Shown here one piece after another: positions 41,508 through 49,960 of a stretch of 64,000 nucleotides of DNA. Both the position numbers and the translations under genes were made by a program. The stretch is from Psychromarinibacter halotolerans (GTDB taxonomy: Bacteria > Pseudomonadota > Alphaproteobacteria > Rhodobacterales > Rhodobacteraceae), in assembly GCF_029168315.1 (NCBI RefSeq), contig NZ_JARGYD010000001.1, forward strand, positions 434,001 to 498,000. The letters are read 5' to 3'. The notes beneath the pieces are model-generated. The model made no database searches. It was given only the letters and a program-made list of their open reading frames with translations, and was not told the DNA's origin. Positions within the stretch are counted from its first letter, which is position 1. Every line of letters begins with the position of its first letter.

Positions 41508-42512
41508 ATGACGCTTCGCACCCATCTACTGGCCGCTTCGGCCATCGCCGTTGCCGCGCCCGCCGTTGCGGATGTGAACATCTACACGACCCGCCAGCCG
41601 GAGTTGATCGAGCCCGTGATGGAGGCCTTCACCGAGGAAACCGGCATTGCCGTGAACCTTGCTTTCATCGACGAGGGCATCGTCGAGCGCCTGCGCGCCG
41701 AGGGCGACCGCTCGCCCGCCGATCTGGTGATGACCGTGGACATCGCCAACCTGAAGCAGATCGTCGACGCCGACGTGATCCAGCCGGTCGACAGCGACGT
41801 GCTGAAATCCAACGTCCCCGCGACCCTGCGCGACAGCGAAGACCGCTGGTTCGCCCTGACCGCGCGGGCCCGGATCGTCTATGCCTCGAAGGACCGTGTG
41901 GCCGATGGCGAGATCACGACCTACGAGGATCTTGCGTCGGACAAGTGGGAAGGCCGGATCTGCACCCGGTCGGGCACCCACAACTACAACCTCGCGCTGC
42001 TGTCCGCCGTCATCGCGCACCACGGCGAAGAGGCCGCCAAGGAATGGGCCGCTGGCGTGCGTGACAACCTTGCCCGCAAGCCGCAGGGCAACGACCGCGC
42101 GCAGGTCCGGGCCATCTGGGCGGGCGAGTGCGACATCAGCCTTGGCAACACCTATTACATGGGCAAGATGCTGGAAGACGCCGAACAGACGGAATGGGCC
42201 AATTCGGTCCGCATCGTCTTCCCCGAGTTCGAGGACGGCGGCACGCACCTGAACGTGTCGGGCATCGCGCTGACCAAAGCGGCGCCGAACAAGGACGAGG
42301 CGATCCAGTTGATGGAATATCTCGTGTCCGACCACGCGCAGGCGATCTATGCCAAGGACAACTACGAATACCCGGTGCTGGATGGCGCGGCGCTTTCGGA
42401 TGTCGTGGCAAGCTGGGGCACGTTCACGCCCGACGAAATGGACCTGCCCGAGATCGCCGATCACCGGCCCGCCGCGCTGCGGATCATGGAAGAAGTGAAC
42501 TTCGACGGCTAA
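41508..42512 (+). CDS. Fe(3+) ABC transporter periplasmic substrate-binding protein (FbpA/AfuA-like)
   Basis: 334 aa ferric-binding protein. The signal peptide MTLRTHLLAASAIAVAAPAVA precedes the mature start DVNIYTTRQPELIEPVMEAF, typical of FbpA. The iron-ligating tyrosine pair Y216-Y217 is in GNTYYMGKM. Delivers Fe3+ to an inner-membrane FbpBC-type permease/ATPase, but neither gene is adjacent, so it is an orphan in this window. ATG 41508 follows CAGGAGGA. A terminator about 75 nt after the stop shows it is monocistronic. Confidence 0.92.
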   Translation: MTLRTHLLAASAIAVAAPAVADVNIYTTRQPELIEPVMEAFTEETGIAVNLAFIDEGIVERLRAEGDRSPADLVMTVDIANLKQIVDADVIQPVDSDVLKSNVPATLRDSEDRWFALTARARIVYASKDRVADGEITTYEDLASDKWEGRICTRSGTHNYNLALLSAVIAHHGEEAAKEWAAGVRDNLARKPQGNDRAQVRAIWAGECDISLGNTYYMGKMLEDAEQTEWANSVRIVFPEFEDGGTHLNVSGIALTKAAPNKDEAIQLMEYLVSDHAQAIYAKDNYEYPVLDGAALSDVVASWGTFTPDEMDLPEIADHRPAALRIMEEVNFDG

Positions 42513-42587
42513 GGCGTTCGGCCGGTCCCGTGACCGGGCCGGACCCTGCGGAATCGCGTTCGGTTCCGCCCGTACAGTTCCAAGCAG

Positions 42588-42615
42588 GGGCGTCCGTGAA
42601 AGCGGGCGCCCTTTT
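42588..42615 (+). terminator. Rho-independent terminator after the iron-binding protein gene
   Basis: GGGCG-T-CCG / CGG-G-CGCCC stem with a TGAAAG loop, followed by TTTT. It separates the iron-binding protein gene from the GntR-Ldh operon. Confidence 0.8.
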
Positions 42616-42698
42616 CCGTTGCGGGGCCGTAAAGTGCGTTTGAAAGCAATGGCATAAGGTACGGCGGCACCGTATCTGCGCGGTCTTCAAAGCGCCCC

Positions 42699-42726
42699 TT
42701 GCACCGTTTGGCATATCATATACTAT
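42699..42726 (+). promoter_or_regulatory. Candidate promoter/operator of the GntR-Ldh-TRAP operon
   Basis: TTGCAC (42699-42704), 16-nt spacer, TACTAT (42721-42726), with the small palindrome ATATCATAT overlapping the spacer end. It lies 24 nt before the GTG start. GntR-type regulators commonly bind such AT-rich sites beside their own gene; autoregulation is inferred. Confidence 0.4.
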
Positions 42727-42750
42727 CCGCTGCGGGAGGAGATTTTCAGC

Positions 42751-44514
42751 GTGGACTCGACGGTCAGCCATAAGCCGATCGAACGGCAAAGCTTGTCGGA
42801 ACGCGCCCGCGAGGCGATCCGGGAACGGATCATCTCTGGGCAGTTCCCGATGGGCGGCAAGCTGCCCGAAGCCGAGCTTGTGCGGCTGCTTGGTGTCAGC
42901 AAAAGCCCGATCCGCGAGGCGCTGATCCAGCTGGAGCGCGAAGGCCTGATCGACCTGTCCCCGAACCGCACCACGCGTGTGTTCTCGATGGGCGCGTCAG
43001 AGATCGCGGAACTGGGCGAATTGCGCCTGATCCTGGAAACCGAGGCGATGCGACTGGCCTGCGACAGGGACGCCGTCGGGCTTGCCGACCGCTTTAGCGT
43101 CATCGTCGCCGGGATGGAAAAGGCGCTGGGGTCGGGCGACACCGATGCCTACAAGCTGCTGGATTACGATTTTCACCGGGCGATCTTCGAGCATTGCGGC
43201 AACAGCTATATCGAGGCGAATTTCCGGATGCTGTCGTTCCGCGTTCAGGCGCTGCGCAACCGGCTGTCGCTTGATCCGCAGTTGAACGCGCGCTCTTTGC
43301 AGGAACATCGCCAGATGCGCGACGCGGTGATCGAAGGCCAGTGCGACGTGGCGCTTCAGATCTTGCGGCAGCACATCGGCGACACCACCACGAATTATCT
43401 GTCCCGCGTCGAAGAGGCCGAGACAGCCAGCGCCGCCACCGAGCGCACCGCGCGCGTCGCGGGCGACGAGATGGCGCGGTTCGCGCGGCAGGCTCTGGCC
43501 GCCGCCGGGGCCGACGCGGCCACTGCCGAGGCGGTGACGCGGGCGCTGCTGCACGCGTCGGAACTGGGCGTGGACACGCACGGCTTCCGCCTGCTGCCGC
43601 ACTACCTTCAGGGATTGCAGGGCGGTCGGATCAACGGGACGCCCGCGCCGAAGATCGTTGGCGGAACCGGCGCGGCCTGCGTGCTGGACGCAGACGACGC
43701 GCACGGGGCGCTGGCCACTTTCGAGGCCGCGAAGATCGCGGTGGACCGCGCACGGCAGTACGGGCTGGGCGCGGTGGCGATTCGTAACTCTTCGCATTTC
43801 GGGGCCGCCGGGGCCTATGCTTTGGACATCGCCCAGCGGGGCATGATGGGTCTTGCTGTGTGCAACTCGGACGCGTTCGTCCGGCTGCATGGCGGCGCTG
43901 CGCGGTTCCACGGGACCAACCCGATCGCGGCCGCCGCGCCCGCGCAGGACGGTCCGCCGTGGCTGCTGGACATGGCGACCAGTTCGATCCCGTTCAACCG
44001 CGTGATGCTCAGCCGCAGCCTTGGCGTGCCGCTGCCGTCCAGCGTGGCATCCGACGCCGAGGGCGGCGACGTGACCGACCCCGGTCTGGTCGAGATGCTG
44101 GCGCCGCTGGGCGGGCTGCTGTTCGGCTACAAGGGCGCGGCGCTGGCCGGGCTGGCCGAGGTGCTGTCGACTGCTTTCGCGGATGCGCCGCTAAGCGTCG
44201 AGCTGCCGCCGATGATCTCGGACGACATGGCGACGCCGCGCCGTCTGGGCGCCTTCGTGCTGGCGCTGGACCCCGAAGCCTTCGGCGGCGCGGACGCGTT
44301 CCGCGCGACGATCACCCGCTATCTCGGGACGATCCGCCGCTCGGCCGCTGCCGCCGATGCCGAGGTGATGGCGCCGGGCGACCGGGAATGGCGCGAGGCG
44401 GAGGAGCGCCGCAAGATCGGACTGAAGATCGACGAGACGACACTGGACAGCCTTGGGGCATTCGCCCGGGCCAACGGTGTGACGCCCCCGGGGAGACTTT
44501 CGGCGGGGGCATAA
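42751..44514 (+). CDS. Fusion of a GntR/FCD transcriptional regulator and an Ldh-family (malate/lactate/ureidoglycolate-type) dehydrogenase
   Basis: 587 aa in one uninterrupted frame. Residues about 15-80 are a GntR winged HTH (REAIRERIISGQFPMG, SKSPIREALIQLEREGLI). Residues about 90-220 are an FCD ligand domain (LRLILETEAMRLA, DYDFHRAIFEHCGN, HIGDTTTNYL). From about 233 a complete Ldh_2-family NAD(P)H oxidoreductase follows: catalytic H277 in GVDTHGFRLLPHYLQGL, then NSSHFGAAGAY, RFHGTNPIAAAAP and a C-terminal SDDMATPRRLGAFVLA. The Ldh part starts where stand-alone enzymes start, so two whole proteins are joined. GTG 42751 has GGGAGGA 10 nt upstream. Internal ATG 43471 lacks a good ribosome site. 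First gene of a TRAP operon. Confidence 0.9.
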   Translation: MDSTVSHKPIERQSLSERAREAIRERIISGQFPMGGKLPEAELVRLLGVSKSPIREALIQLEREGLIDLSPNRTTRVFSMGASEIAELGELRLILETEAMRLACDRDAVGLADRFSVIVAGMEKALGSGDTDAYKLLDYDFHRAIFEHCGNSYIEANFRMLSFRVQALRNRLSLDPQLNARSLQEHRQMRDAVIEGQCDVALQILRQHIGDTTTNYLSRVEEAETASAATERTARVAGDEMARFARQALAAAGADAATAEAVTRALLHASELGVDTHGFRLLPHYLQGLQGGRINGTPAPKIVGGTGAACVLDADDAHGALATFEAAKIAVDRARQYGLGAVAIRNSSHFGAAGAYALDIAQRGMMGLAVCNSDAFVRLHGGAARFHGTNPIAAAAPAQDGPPWLLDMATSSIPFNRVMLSRSLGVPLPSSVASDAEGGDVTDPGLVEMLAPLGGLLFGYKGAALAGLAEVLSTAFADAPLSVELPPMISDDMATPRRLGAFVLALDPEAFGGADAFRATITRYLGTIRRSAAAADAEVMAPGDREWREAEERRKIGLKIDETTLDSLGAFARANGVTPPGRLSAGA

Positions 44515-44544
44515 AGCGAAGATTCGGAAAGGGAGGAAAATCCG

Positions 44545-45540
44545 ATGACCAACAAATTGAAACAGACGACTTTTCTGGCGGCCGCAGGTGCGGTTGCCGT
44601 GATGTCGGTGGCCCCGGCCACCGCGCAAGAGGCGGACCGCGTCCTGAAGTTCGCCCACGTCTACGAAACCAGCGAGCCCTATCACACCTGCGCCGTCGAC
44701 GCGAGCGCGGCGCTGATGGAGGCGACCGAGAACCGCTACGGCATCGAGGTCTTCCCGGCCTCGTCGCTGGGCAAGGAAGTCGACATCAACGAGGGCCTCG
44801 GCCTTGGCACCGTCGACATCATCTACACCGGCCAGCTGTTCGCGGGCCGCGCGTACGGTCCGATCGCCATCGGCGGCGCGCCCTACATGTTCCGCGACTA
44901 TGATCACTGGGAAGCGTTCACCCAGTCCGACCTGTTCGGTGAACTGTCGCAGGGTTACACCGACGCGACCGGCAACCACATCGTGGCGATGACCTATTAC
45001 GGCAACCGTCATGTGACCTCGAACAAGCCGATCACCTCGCCCGCCGATATGGAGGGCCTGAAGATCCGCGTGCCGAACGCGCCGCTGTACATGATGTTCC
45101 CCGAGGCAACGGGCGGCAACCCGACGCCGATCGCCTTCGCCGAGGTCTACCTTGCGCTGCAGCAGGGCACCGTGGACGCGCAGGAGAACCCGCTGCCGAC
45201 CATTCAGGCCAAGAAATTCTACGAAGTGCAGTCGAACATCAACCTGACCGGCCACATCACGGACGCGCTGCTGACCATCGTCGGCGGCCCGACCTGGGAC
45301 AGCATGGATGCCGCCGACCAAGAGGCGCTGGTTGGCGTGCTTGAGGACACTGCGGCCTGCGCCACCGATGCGATCCGCACCTCCGAGGCCGAACTGGCCC
45401 AGTGGTTCCGCGATCAGGGTGTCACCGTGAACGAGATCGACCGTGGTCCGTTCATCGAGGCGGTGAAGGCCATGCACAACGGCGACATGGCGACCTGGGA
45501 TCAGGACACCTACGACAAGCTGCAGGCCATCGGCCAGTAA
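44545..45540 (+). CDS. TRAP transporter substrate-binding protein (DctP family)
   Basis: 331 aa periplasmic binding protein. The signal peptide ends at PATAQ. DctP signatures: KFAHVYETSEPYH, the carboxylate-binding Arg in LKIRVPNAPLY, NPTPIAFAEVYLALQQGTVDAQENPLPTI. It binds an organic acid and delivers it to DctQ/DctM. ATG 44545 follows GGGAGGAAAA. It is 30 nt after the fused regulator-dehydrogenase and separated from dctQ by a strong hairpin. The ligand is not identifiable; partner Ldh chemistry suggests a hydroxy- or keto-acid. Confidence 0.93.
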   Translation: MTNKLKQTTFLAAAGAVAVMSVAPATAQEADRVLKFAHVYETSEPYHTCAVDASAALMEATENRYGIEVFPASSLGKEVDINEGLGLGTVDIIYTGQLFAGRAYGPIAIGGAPYMFRDYDHWEAFTQSDLFGELSQGYTDATGNHIVAMTYYGNRHVTSNKPITSPADMEGLKIRVPNAPLYMMFPEATGGNPTPIAFAEVYLALQQGTVDAQENPLPTIQAKKFYEVQSNINLTGHITDALLTIVGGPTWDSMDAADQEALVGVLEDTAACATDAIRTSEAELAQWFRDQGVTVNEIDRGPFIEAVKAMHNGDMATWDQDTYDKLQAIGQ

Positions 45541-45553
45541 GCCATTGACCGGG

Positions 45554-45583
45554 CCGGCGGGCGCAGATGCGTCCGCCGGTTTC
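45554..45583 (+). terminator. Intercistronic stem-loop / attenuator between TRAP binding protein and permease genes
   Basis: CCGGCGG-G-CGCA (45554-45565), GA, TGCG-T-CCGCCGG (45568-45579), then TTTC. About 12 bp including one G-T. The weak T tract suggests partial termination or 3'-end protection, which would favour the binding protein over the membrane subunits. Confidence 0.65.
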
Positions 45584-45612
45584 TGCGTGCGCCCTTCAGA
45601 CCGGGACCCCCC

Positions 45613-46188
45613 ATGACCGACCCAAACACCGATCCGGCCGATCCCGCCGAGCCGCCCGAGATCCACTTCGAGGAACAGGACATCGACCTGTCCGACCTAA
45701 GCTGGGACGACAGCCTTGTGTTCATCATCTTCTGGGTGCTGGCCTTCGTCGTGTTCCTGCAGTTCTTCACCCGCTACGTCCTGAACGACTCGTTGGGCTG
45801 GACGGAAGAGATTGCGCGCTTTCTGCTGATCGGCGTCACCTTCACCGGCGCGGTGATGGCGGTGCGCAAGCAGTCGCATATCGCGGTCGAATTCCTGTAC
45901 CGCTGGATTCCCCGCTTCGGGCGCAAGGTCGCCCAGCTGGTGATCGACGTCATAACCGTTGGCTTCTTCGGGCTTCTGACCGGGCTGACCGTTCAGCTGG
46001 CGGGACGGACCCGTCAGATGATGGTCTCGATCGACGTGCCCAAGTCCTACGTCTACTGGTTCGTCGCCGCCTGTTTCGCGGTGATGACGCTGTACGCGCT
46101 GATCAACACGGTGCGCCACCTGCGCACCGGCTCGTCCAAACTTATTGATCCCCACCTTCACGCCGAGGGCGTGCCCCGGATGGACTAG
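45613..46188 (+). CDS. TRAP transporter small permease (DctQ family)
   Basis: 191 aa with four membrane helices. DctQ features: a conserved acidic first region (DDSLVFIIFWVLAFVVFLQFFTRYVLNDSLGWTEEIAR, with W-x-E-E) and QSHIAVEFLYR. The N terminus is acidic and Pro-rich. It partners with DctM, encoded 12 nt downstream. Stop TAG overlaps the ribosome site of dctM. Confidence 0.92.
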   Translation: MTDPNTDPADPAEPPEIHFEEQDIDLSDLSWDDSLVFIIFWVLAFVVFLQFFTRYVLNDSLGWTEEIARFLLIGVTFTGAVMAVRKQSHIAVEFLYRWIPRFGRKVAQLVIDVITVGFFGLLTGLTVQLAGRTRQMMVSIDVPKSYVYWFVAACFAVMTLYALINTVRHLRTGSSKLIDPHLHAEGVPRMD

Positions 46189-46199
46189 GAGTTCCCAAG

Positions 46200-47480
46200 T
46201 TGGAAATCGCCCTTCTTTTCGTGGCCCTGTTCGGGCTTCTCATTTTCGGTGTGCCGGTGGCCATCGCGCTGGCGGGATCGTCCGCGTTGTACATCCTTGT
46301 CAGCGGCTCGGTGCCGCCGATGGTGGTGGCGCACCGCATGATCAACGGGGTCGACAGCTTTCCGCTGCTGGCGGTGCCGTTCTTCATCCTTGCCGGCAAC
46401 CTGATGAACACCGCCGGCATCACCGAGCGGATCTTTAACTTTGCCCTGTCGATGGTCGGCTGGATGCGCGGCGGTCTGGGTCACGTCAACGTCGGCGCCA
46501 GCGTGATCTTCGCGGGCATGTCCGGCGCCGCCGTGGCGGACGCGGGCGGGCTTGGCGCCATCGAGATCAAGGCGATGCGCGACGCCAAGTACGACCCCGA
46601 GTTCGCGGTCGGCATCACCGCCGCGTCGTCGACCATCGGGCCGATCATCCCGCCGTCGCTGCCGATGGTGATCTACGGCGTTGTCGCCTCGGCCTCGATC
46701 GGACAACTGTTCGCGGCGGGCTTCGTGCCGGGGCTGGTGATGGCGCTGTCGCTGATGGTGATGGTCGCGATCATGGCGCGCCGCCGGGGCTATCCCCGGG
46801 ATCAGGCCTTCGTGGTCTCGGTTCTGCTGTCGAGCTTCCGCCGCGCGTTCCTGTCGCTGCTGACCCCGGTCATCATCGTGGGCGGTATCCTGACCGGCGC
46901 CTTCACCCCGACAGAGGCCGCGGTGGCCGCCTGTGCGTGGGCGATGTTCCTTGGCCTGATCGTGTACCGCACCTTGAACTGGAAACGCTTTCTGCGGGTC
47001 AGCTTCGACACCATCGAGACGACGGCGGTCGTGCTCTTGGTGGTAGGCGCGGCGGCGATCTTCGCGTGGATCCTGACCTCGAACCGGGTGCCCGAGCATG
47101 TCGCGGCGCTGTTGCTTGCCGCGTCTGACAGGCCGTGGATGATCCTGCTGCTGATCAACCTGATCCTGATCGTGGTCGGCTGTTTCATGGAAACCGTCGC
47201 GGCGATCACCATCATGGTGCCGGTGCTTCTGCCGGTGGCGGTGGCGATCGGGGTCGATCCGGTGCACTTCGGCGTCATCATGGTGCTGAACCTGATGCTG
47301 GGCCTGCTGACCCCGCCGGTGGGCATGGTGCTGTACGTGCTGTCGCGGATCGCCAAGATCCCGTTCGAACGCGCCGTGGTCGGCACCGCGCCGTTCCTCG
47401 TGCCGCTGGTTCTGGTGCTGCTGCTGATCACCTACGTCCCGGCCATCACGCTGTGGCTGCCGACGTTGATCTACCGCTGA
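46200..47480 (+). CDS. TRAP transporter large permease (DctM family)
   Basis: 426 aa Na+-coupled translocator with about 11-12 helices. Typical blocks: FGVPVAIALAGSSALYIL, FPLLAVPFFILAGNLMNTAGI, FAGMSGAAVADAGGLGAIE, ASSTIGPIIPPSLPMVIYG, and PPVGMVLYVLSRIAK near the end. The start is TTG 46200, supported by AGGAG 8 nt upstream and the normal N terminus. Last gene of the GntR-Ldh/TRAP unit; 49 nt separate it from the convergent membrane-protein gene. Confidence 0.93.
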   Translation: MEIALLFVALFGLLIFGVPVAIALAGSSALYILVSGSVPPMVVAHRMINGVDSFPLLAVPFFILAGNLMNTAGITERIFNFALSMVGWMRGGLGHVNVGASVIFAGMSGAAVADAGGLGAIEIKAMRDAKYDPEFAVGITAASSTIGPIIPPSLPMVIYGVVASASIGQLFAAGFVPGLVMALSLMVMVAIMARRRGYPRDQAFVVSVLLSSFRRAFLSLLTPVIIVGGILTGAFTPTEAAVAACAWAMFLGLIVYRTLNWKRFLRVSFDTIETTAVVLLVVGAAAIFAWILTSNRVPEHVAALLLAASDRPWMILLLINLILIVVGCFMETVAAITIMVPVLLPVAVAIGVDPVHFGVIMVLNLMLGLLTPPVGMVLYVLSRIAKIPFERAVVGTAPFLVPLVLVLLLITYVPAITLWLPTLIYR

Positions 47481-47529
47481 CGAAACCGCGCGATCCGGTC
47501 GGGCAGGGCGCCCGCGCCGGGTCGCGCCG

Positions 47530-48090
47530 CTAGCGCGATCGCATCGCGCGGAACACCAGCATAAGGGCAAGCGCGGTGACCACCAGCCCGATGATATCCC
47601 CGACGAGATAGACCACGCTGACCGACAGCGGCTGACCGGGCAGCAGTCGTCCCGAGAAGACCAGCGATTGGCCGACCGAATTCAGGCCGGACGCGACCGC
47701 GCCCGTCAGAAGCAGCCAGGACCAGTGAAGGGTGGGCCGCCGGTCCGTTACGTGGGCGGGCCGCAGCATGCGCAGCAGCCCGAAGGCCAGCGGCGCCGAC
47801 GCCGCGCCGACGGCGACCGATTTCAGCAGGACCGGGTCCGCGACATGGGCAAAGTCGTGCGACGTGAACAGAAACTCGGACAGAAGCGCGCCGATGGCCA
47901 GCGGGAACACGGCGGTCCATCCCAGCAGCCACGCAGCCAACACCCGGACGCCGTGCGGCAGGTACACAAGGCTCGCGTAGACGGTGATCTCGGGCATATA
48001 CAGCGCCTGAACCGGCGCGATCAGCCACGCGGTCAGCCCGTGCGCCAGCAGGTAGGTCAGGACCACGACGACGAAAGCCCGTACCGTCAT
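47530..48090 (-). CDS. Integral membrane protein, MASE1-like
   Basis: 186 aa with about five or six hydrophobic segments. The pattern LVYLPHGVRVLAAWLLGW, then FPLAIGALLSEFL, and a late VVYLVGDIIGLVVTALALML recalls the MASE1 sensory membrane domain, but no output domain follows; the protein ends MRSR. The family assignment is tentative. It lies 60 nt downstream of, and on the same strand as, the small winged-helix regulator gene, so the two probably form one transcript. Confidence 0.65.
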   Translation of the reverse strand: MTVRAFVVVVLTYLLAHGLTAWLIAPVQALYMPEITVYASLVYLPHGVRVLAAWLLGWTAVFPLAIGALLSEFLFTSHDFAHVADPVLLKSVAVGAASAPLAFGLLRMLRPAHVTDRRPTLHWSWLLLTGAVASGLNSVGQSLVFSGRLLPGQPLSVSVVYLVGDIIGLVVTALALMLVFRAMRSR

Positions 48091-48150
48091 GGCAGGGGGA
48101 CCCGTTGCGCGTTCAGGCGATCAGTCGAGGGATGGGTCATGAAGGGATGG

Positions 48151-48474
48151 TCAGGCTGGCGCCTCGGGAAGGGCGGGCCCGACAAGGTCGCTGCGGACCA
48201 CGTAAGCGCGGGCCCGCGTATCGCCAGCCCGTTCGAGGAACCCGCGCCCCAGCAGCGTACGCACGGCGCGATAGAAGGTCGCCTGCGGGACCAGCCGCAC
48301 AAGGCGATGATCGCGCAGGTCGTTCGAGGTGACGATGTGGTCGGGGCCGGCGCTGAGGCTGTGCGCCGCCAACAGAACGTCCCGTTCCGTGCGGCTGAGT
48401 CCGCCAAGCCCCATGTCGGTCTCAAGCTGCCGCAGCATATCGCGCAGTTCGAAGATCGAATTCAGCTTGTCCAT
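48151..48474 (-). CDS. Small winged-helix transcriptional regulator (MarR-like)
   Basis: 107 aa. After an amphipathic N-terminal helix (NSIFELRDMLRQLETDMG) comes a winged HTH: LSRTERDVLLAAHSL, recognition helix VPQATFYRAVRTLLGRGFLERAG, then a wing strand RARAYVV. The size and single domain resemble MarR/transition-state-type regulators; no ligand domain is present. A 17-nt palindrome 57 nt upstream of its start is a natural autoregulatory site. First gene of a pair with the membrane protein. Confidence 0.75.
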   Translation of the reverse strand: MDKLNSIFELRDMLRQLETDMGLGGLSRTERDVLLAAHSLSAGPDHIVTSNDLRDHRLVRLVPQATFYRAVRTLLGRGFLERAGDTRARAYVVRSDLVGPALPEAPA

Positions 48475-48819
48475 GTCAGGCCCCGCTTCGGGCGACGCTG
48501 GCGCGCCGCAAAAATCGTTCCGGAAAACAATTTATCATAGTGATAAACTCTTGGAATCAATGCCCAGCCGTAGTAATATTTTCTCAGGCAACATTCCGTG
48601 AGTGGTGAGCCAACTTTCATTTCAGCAGTTTGACCTCGGCGGCTCTGTCTGCCGGGGTCCATTTCGTTGAAACATAGCAAATTCTGCATCCGTCCGTCCA
48701 GCATTTCGTGCAATCCGAGCGCAGGAATTCCGATTTCGGTTAAACCACCAATGCCATCGCAACCGGGCCCCGTAGCGGGGTAATCCGATTTTCGACGACG
48801 GCTGCCAACTGAAGGAAAG
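48475..48819. other. Intergenic region between the wHTH gene and tRNA-Ser
   Basis: 345 nt without a gene, AT-richer near the regulator. Apart from the palindrome at 48531-48547 I see no RNA or terminator that I can support. Confidence 0.45.
48531..48547. promoter_or_regulatory. Palindromic operator candidate
   Basis: Perfect inverted repeat TTTATCA-TAG-TGATAAA, 57 nt upstream of the wHTH regulator start. The size and symmetry suit a dimeric winged-helix protein. Binding by the adjacent regulator is inferred from position. Confidence 0.55.
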
Positions 48820-48909
48820 TGGCGGAGAGACAGGGATTCGAACCCTGGGACCCCGTGAAGGGTCAACGGTTTTCGAGACCGCCCCGTTCGACCACTCCGG
48901 CACCTCTCC
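48820..48909 (-). tRNA. tRNA-Ser (anticodon CGA)
   Basis: 90-nt class II tRNA on the minus strand. The 5' acceptor GGAGAGG (48909-48903) pairs with TCTCTCC (48830-48824), discriminator G and encoded CCA (48822-48820). The anticodon loop CTCGAAA gives CGA, reading UCG. A long variable arm and T loop GTTCGAATC are present. Confidence 0.97.
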
Positions 48910-49070
48910 GCGAAGGGTCTGGCGGTGCACATAGGACAAGGCCGAAGGGCGCGCAACCCGATTTTCGCCGAAAGATGACATCTGCGCGATTGCCGCTTGG
49001 TAAGGTCCTTGGATCGTCCCCGAGGCAAGAGTAGGGTCCGCATCAAGTCAGCCCTGAAAGGACCGCTCCC

Positions 49071-49913
49071 ATGCTGCGCGCCGCCCTCGTTTCCGCCACC
49101 GTCGCCCTGACGCCGCTGTCTGCCGTCGCGCAGGACACCGTGGCCGACGACCTTGGTCCGCTGATGGACGCGATGGGCCTGCCCGAGGTGCTGGAAATCA
49201 TGCGCGCGGAAGGACTTTCTTACGGTGAAGAACTGGCCGCCGACCTGTTCGGAGGCACAGGCCCTGGGTCGGTGCCGCGCAGCTGGTCCGCCACGGTGGA
49301 CGAGATCTACAGCATCCCGCGACTGGAAGAGACGGTGCGCGCCTCGCTGGCCGACGACCTTGAAGGCCACGACACCGGCGCGATGCTGGCGTTCTTCGAA
49401 TCCGATCTTGGCCAGCGCATCATCGGGCTGGAAGTCAGCGCGCGCCGCGCGATGATGGACGAGGGCGTCGAGGACGACAGCCGCGACCTTGTGCTTGAGA
49501 TGATCGAGACAGAGGACCCGCGCCTTGCGCTGCTGGAGTCCTTCACCGAGGTGAACGACCTGATCGAGAACAACGTCGTCGGCGCGTTGAATGCGAACTT
49601 CGCGTTCTACACCGGCCTCGCGAATGGCGGCGCCTTCGAGGACGGCTTTACCGAAGACCAGATGTTGTCGGACGTCTGGAGCCAAGAAGCCGCGATCCGC
49701 GACGATACGGTCGATTGGGTCTTCGCGTATCTCGCGCTTGCGTACCGGCCCCTTAGCGACGCCGACATGCAGGCCTATATCGACTTTTCCGAAACCCAGC
49801 CGGGCGCGGTCCTGAACCAGGCGCTGTTCACCGCGTTCGACGACATGTTCGCAACTGTCAGCATGGCGCTTGGCCATGCCGCCGCGGGCTACATGGCGGG
49901 CGAGGACCTGTAA
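49071..49913 (+). CDS. DUF2059 domain exported protein
   Basis: 280 aa. The signal peptide MLRAALVSATVALTPLSAVAQ is followed by an all-helical body. The central region matches DUF2059 (IPRLEETVRASLADDLEGHDTGAMLAFFESDLGQRIIGLEVSARRAM), with a second related stretch near the C terminus (LSDADMQAYIDFSETQPGAVLNQALFTAF), as if the helical unit were duplicated. No known function. ATG 49071 follows GAAAGGACCG. It precedes rplU by 214 nt, with a strong hairpin between. Confidence 0.8.
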   Translation: MLRAALVSATVALTPLSAVAQDTVADDLGPLMDAMGLPEVLEIMRAEGLSYGEELAADLFGGTGPGSVPRSWSATVDEIYSIPRLEETVRASLADDLEGHDTGAMLAFFESDLGQRIIGLEVSARRAMMDEGVEDDSRDLVLEMIETEDPRLALLESFTEVNDLIENNVVGALNANFAFYTGLANGGAFEDGFTEDQMLSDVWSQEAAIRDDTVDWVFAYLALAYRPLSDADMQAYIDFSETQPGAVLNQALFTAFDDMFATVSMALGHAAAGYMAGEDL

Positions 49914-49920
49914 CGCCGCG

Positions 49921-49953
49921 CGGGGCCGCGCCGCTGCGGCGCGGCGGCCCCGG
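49921..49953 (+). terminator. GC-rich stem-loop after the DUF2059 gene
   Basis: CGGGGCCGCGCCGC pairs with GCGGCGCGG(C)GGCCCCG around a tiny loop. Very stable, but without a T run, so it could be a weak terminator or RNA stabiliser. Confidence 0.45.
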
Positions 49954-49960
49954 ATATCAC

